Source: Erysipelotrichaceae bacterium (lineage in GTDB: Bacteria; Bacillota_I; Bacilli_A; Erysipelotrichales; Coprobacillaceae). Taken from it: DNA of 34,210 bases. The DNA lies in contig JAJQFG010000116.1 in assembly GCA_021201315.1 (NCBI GenBank), positions 1 to 34,210 of the forward strand. The letters run 5' to 3'. Of this stretch, positions 33,047 through 34,210 are shown piece after piece (the stretch's first letter is position 1; each line of letters starts with the position of its first letter). The position numbers were made by a program, and so were the translations under genes. The notes beneath the pieces were generated by a model. The model saw only the letters and a program-made list of their open reading frames with translations. It did no database searches and was not told the DNA's origin.

Positions 33047-34168
33047 TTATAGAAAATCAAGTAAGTTTTCATATGCTTTTTCAATCAATGATAAAGCTTC
33101 AACATCTTCTTTAACACTTAACTCATAACTTCCAATACTTTCATTATCCTGCATTATTATCAAATAACCTACTACATCCCCTTGATTTAATGGTGGATTA
33201 AGATTGGTATATTCTAAGTTGTAAGTTATTTCACTTGTATTATTTTTATTTTTAATATAGGTAATATCATTTAATGCAACAATATCAACAGACGATACTG
33301 TTGCATTTTTTATGTCTACATTTTCAATAACTTCATCTTTCTTAAATAAAGTCACACTTTCATATAACGAAAAACCATAATCCAACAACGCTGCAACTTC
33401 ACTATTTCTTATCTTTGGATCACTCTCTTTTAAAACAACTCCAATAAGTCTTAAACCATTTCGTTTTGCTGTAGAAACAATACAATAACCAGCTTCCTTT
33501 GTATAACCAGTCTTAAGACCATCACAACCCTCATAAGAATTCAACAACTTATTAGTATTTACAAGCCAAAACTTTGAATCACTATCTTCTCTAATATAAC
33601 TATCATATAAAGAAGTTGTTGCAAATAAAGTATCACCACCAATCTCAATCAAATAAGCAGCCATTGTTGATAAATCCAAAGCACATGTATAATGATTATC
33701 ATCATGTAAACCAGTAGCATTTTCAAAATGCGTATTGGTAAGATTCAGTTCCTTTGCTTTTTCATTCATCATATCTACAAATCCTTCAATACTACCTCCA
33801 ATCCTTTCACCAATCATGACACATGAATCATTAGCAGAGGCAATCGCAATGGATTTAAACAAATCGGAAACACTCATTGTTTCTCCTTGTTCTAAATAAA
33901 TTTGACTACCACCCATACTAGCAGCATACTCACTACATGTTAGCATCTCATCCCATGATAATGTACCCTTATTAATAGCTTCAAACATTAATATCATGGT
34001 CATAATTTTGGTTGTAGAGGCTGGATAGAGCTTTTCGGTTTCATTATTTTTGTATAAAACTTGTTTTGTTGTAGCTTCAATGAGTATACAACTTTGGGCG
34101 TTAGCTGCTAAGTCTTCACCGTAGATAAGTTGAATCGAAAATAAAAAGCATAAACTTATAAAGTGTAC
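33047..34168 (-). CDS. dacA: D-alanyl-D-alanine carboxypeptidase (PBP5-like), start codon lost
   Basis: Low-molecular-weight penicillin-binding protein that removes the terminal D-Ala from peptidoglycan peptides. All three active-site motifs are present: SxxK in YPASTTKIM (about 34010-34030), SxN in ASANDSC, and KTG in GLKTGYT. The C-terminal beta-rich domain follows. The mature part is intact from the signal peptide core FISLCFLFSIQLIYG onward. Going upstream the frame meets a stop at 34175-34177 with no ATG, GTG or TTG in between, so the first residues of the signal peptide are missing. The break coincides with a sequence that looks like an insertion-sequence end (from about 34164). An ATG at 34003 lies after the SxxK motif and could not give an active enzyme. 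Probably inactivated, or started from a non-standard codon (ATA at 34157-34159). Confidence 0.8.
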   Translation of the reverse strand, partial: VHFISLCFLFSIQLIYGEDLAANAQSCILIEATTKQVLYKNNETEKLYPASTTKIMTMILMFEAINKGTLSWDEMLTCSEYAASMGGSQIYLEQGETMSVSDLFKSIAIASANDSCVMIGERIGGSIEGFVDMMNEKAKELNLTNTHFENATGLHDDNHYTCALDLSTMAAYLIEIGGDTLFATTSLYDSYIREDSDSKFWLVNTNKLLNSYEGCDGLKTGYTKEAGYCIVSTAKRNGLRLIGVVLKESDPKIRNSEVAALLDYGFSLYESVTLFKKDEVIENVDIKNATVSSVDIVALNDITYIKNKNNTSEITYNLEYTNLNPPLNQGDVVGYLIIMQDNESIGSYELSVKEDVEALSLIEKAYENLLDFL

Positions 34169-34210
34169 CCCTTGTCAAGGACAATTAAATAAAAAAGAGT
34201 ATTTTCATAG
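34164..34210. mobile_element. Probable insertion-sequence terminus
   Basis: TGTACCCCTTGTCAAGGACA begins exactly where the carboxypeptidase gene loses its start. A TG start fits elements with TG...CA ends (for example the IS3 family). The inner CCTTGTCAAGG is itself palindromic. No transposase is visible because the window ends, so family assignment is not possible. Confidence 0.45.

Overview
The window looks like a chromosomal segment of a low-GC Gram-positive anaerobe (Bacillota). AT-rich codons, strong AGGAGG ribosome binding sites, ezrA, scpAB and the glyRS-dnaG-rpoD-trmK order all point there. The gene mix (HPr-fused D-lactate dehydrogenase, Rpn-family nuclease relics, a tandem pair of RpoD-like sigma factors) suggests a gut member of the Erysipelotrichia, which is an inference. 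A small acid-soluble spore protein behind a sigma-G-like promoter and a YqfQ-like protein suggest that the organism, or its recent ancestor, forms spores.

Layout. 1-1886 is an accessory patch: a broken Rpn/PD-(D/E)XK gene, two decayed paralogue tails, and a leader block duplicated in front of the next gene. 1887-6395 is a co-directional run: an ABC exporter with a C39 peptidase domain, ybeY, cdd, era and recO, closed by a terminator. A lone alpha/beta hydrolase follows, with Asp where the family has its catalytic Ser. 7554-14704 is a seven-gene macromolecular-synthesis operon (glyRS, dnaG, rpoD, trmK, a second rpoD-like sigma gene, a nif3-family gene and a Nudix gene). On the minus strand lie a HAD phosphatase, ispH and a lactate permease.

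Divergent from the permease is the most striking gene of the window. It encodes one protein with a full HPr domain (His15 kept, Ser46 position occupied by Asn) fused to a full D-lactate dehydrogenase. Then come a YqfQ-like small gene (minus), scpA-scpB, a CydDC-like heterodimeric ABC exporter and, at 24693-24923, a gene-free stretch. That stretch has a consensus promoter, three tandem copies of a 34-35 nt unit and a strong terminal hairpin, and reads like an undescribed small RNA gene. The rest holds a cold-shock gene, an M29 aminopeptidase, prfC, ezrA, a cysteine desulfurase-thiI pair, a SASP gene, an acyl carrier protein gene, and a D,D-carboxypeptidase gene. The start of the carboxypeptidase gene has been cut off, apparently by an insertion sequence whose end lies at the right edge.

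Functionally most genes are housekeeping: translation, tRNA modification, replication, chromosome segregation and cell division. The lactate permease / HPr-LDH pair suggests that fermentation may be linked to the sugar phosphotransferase system.
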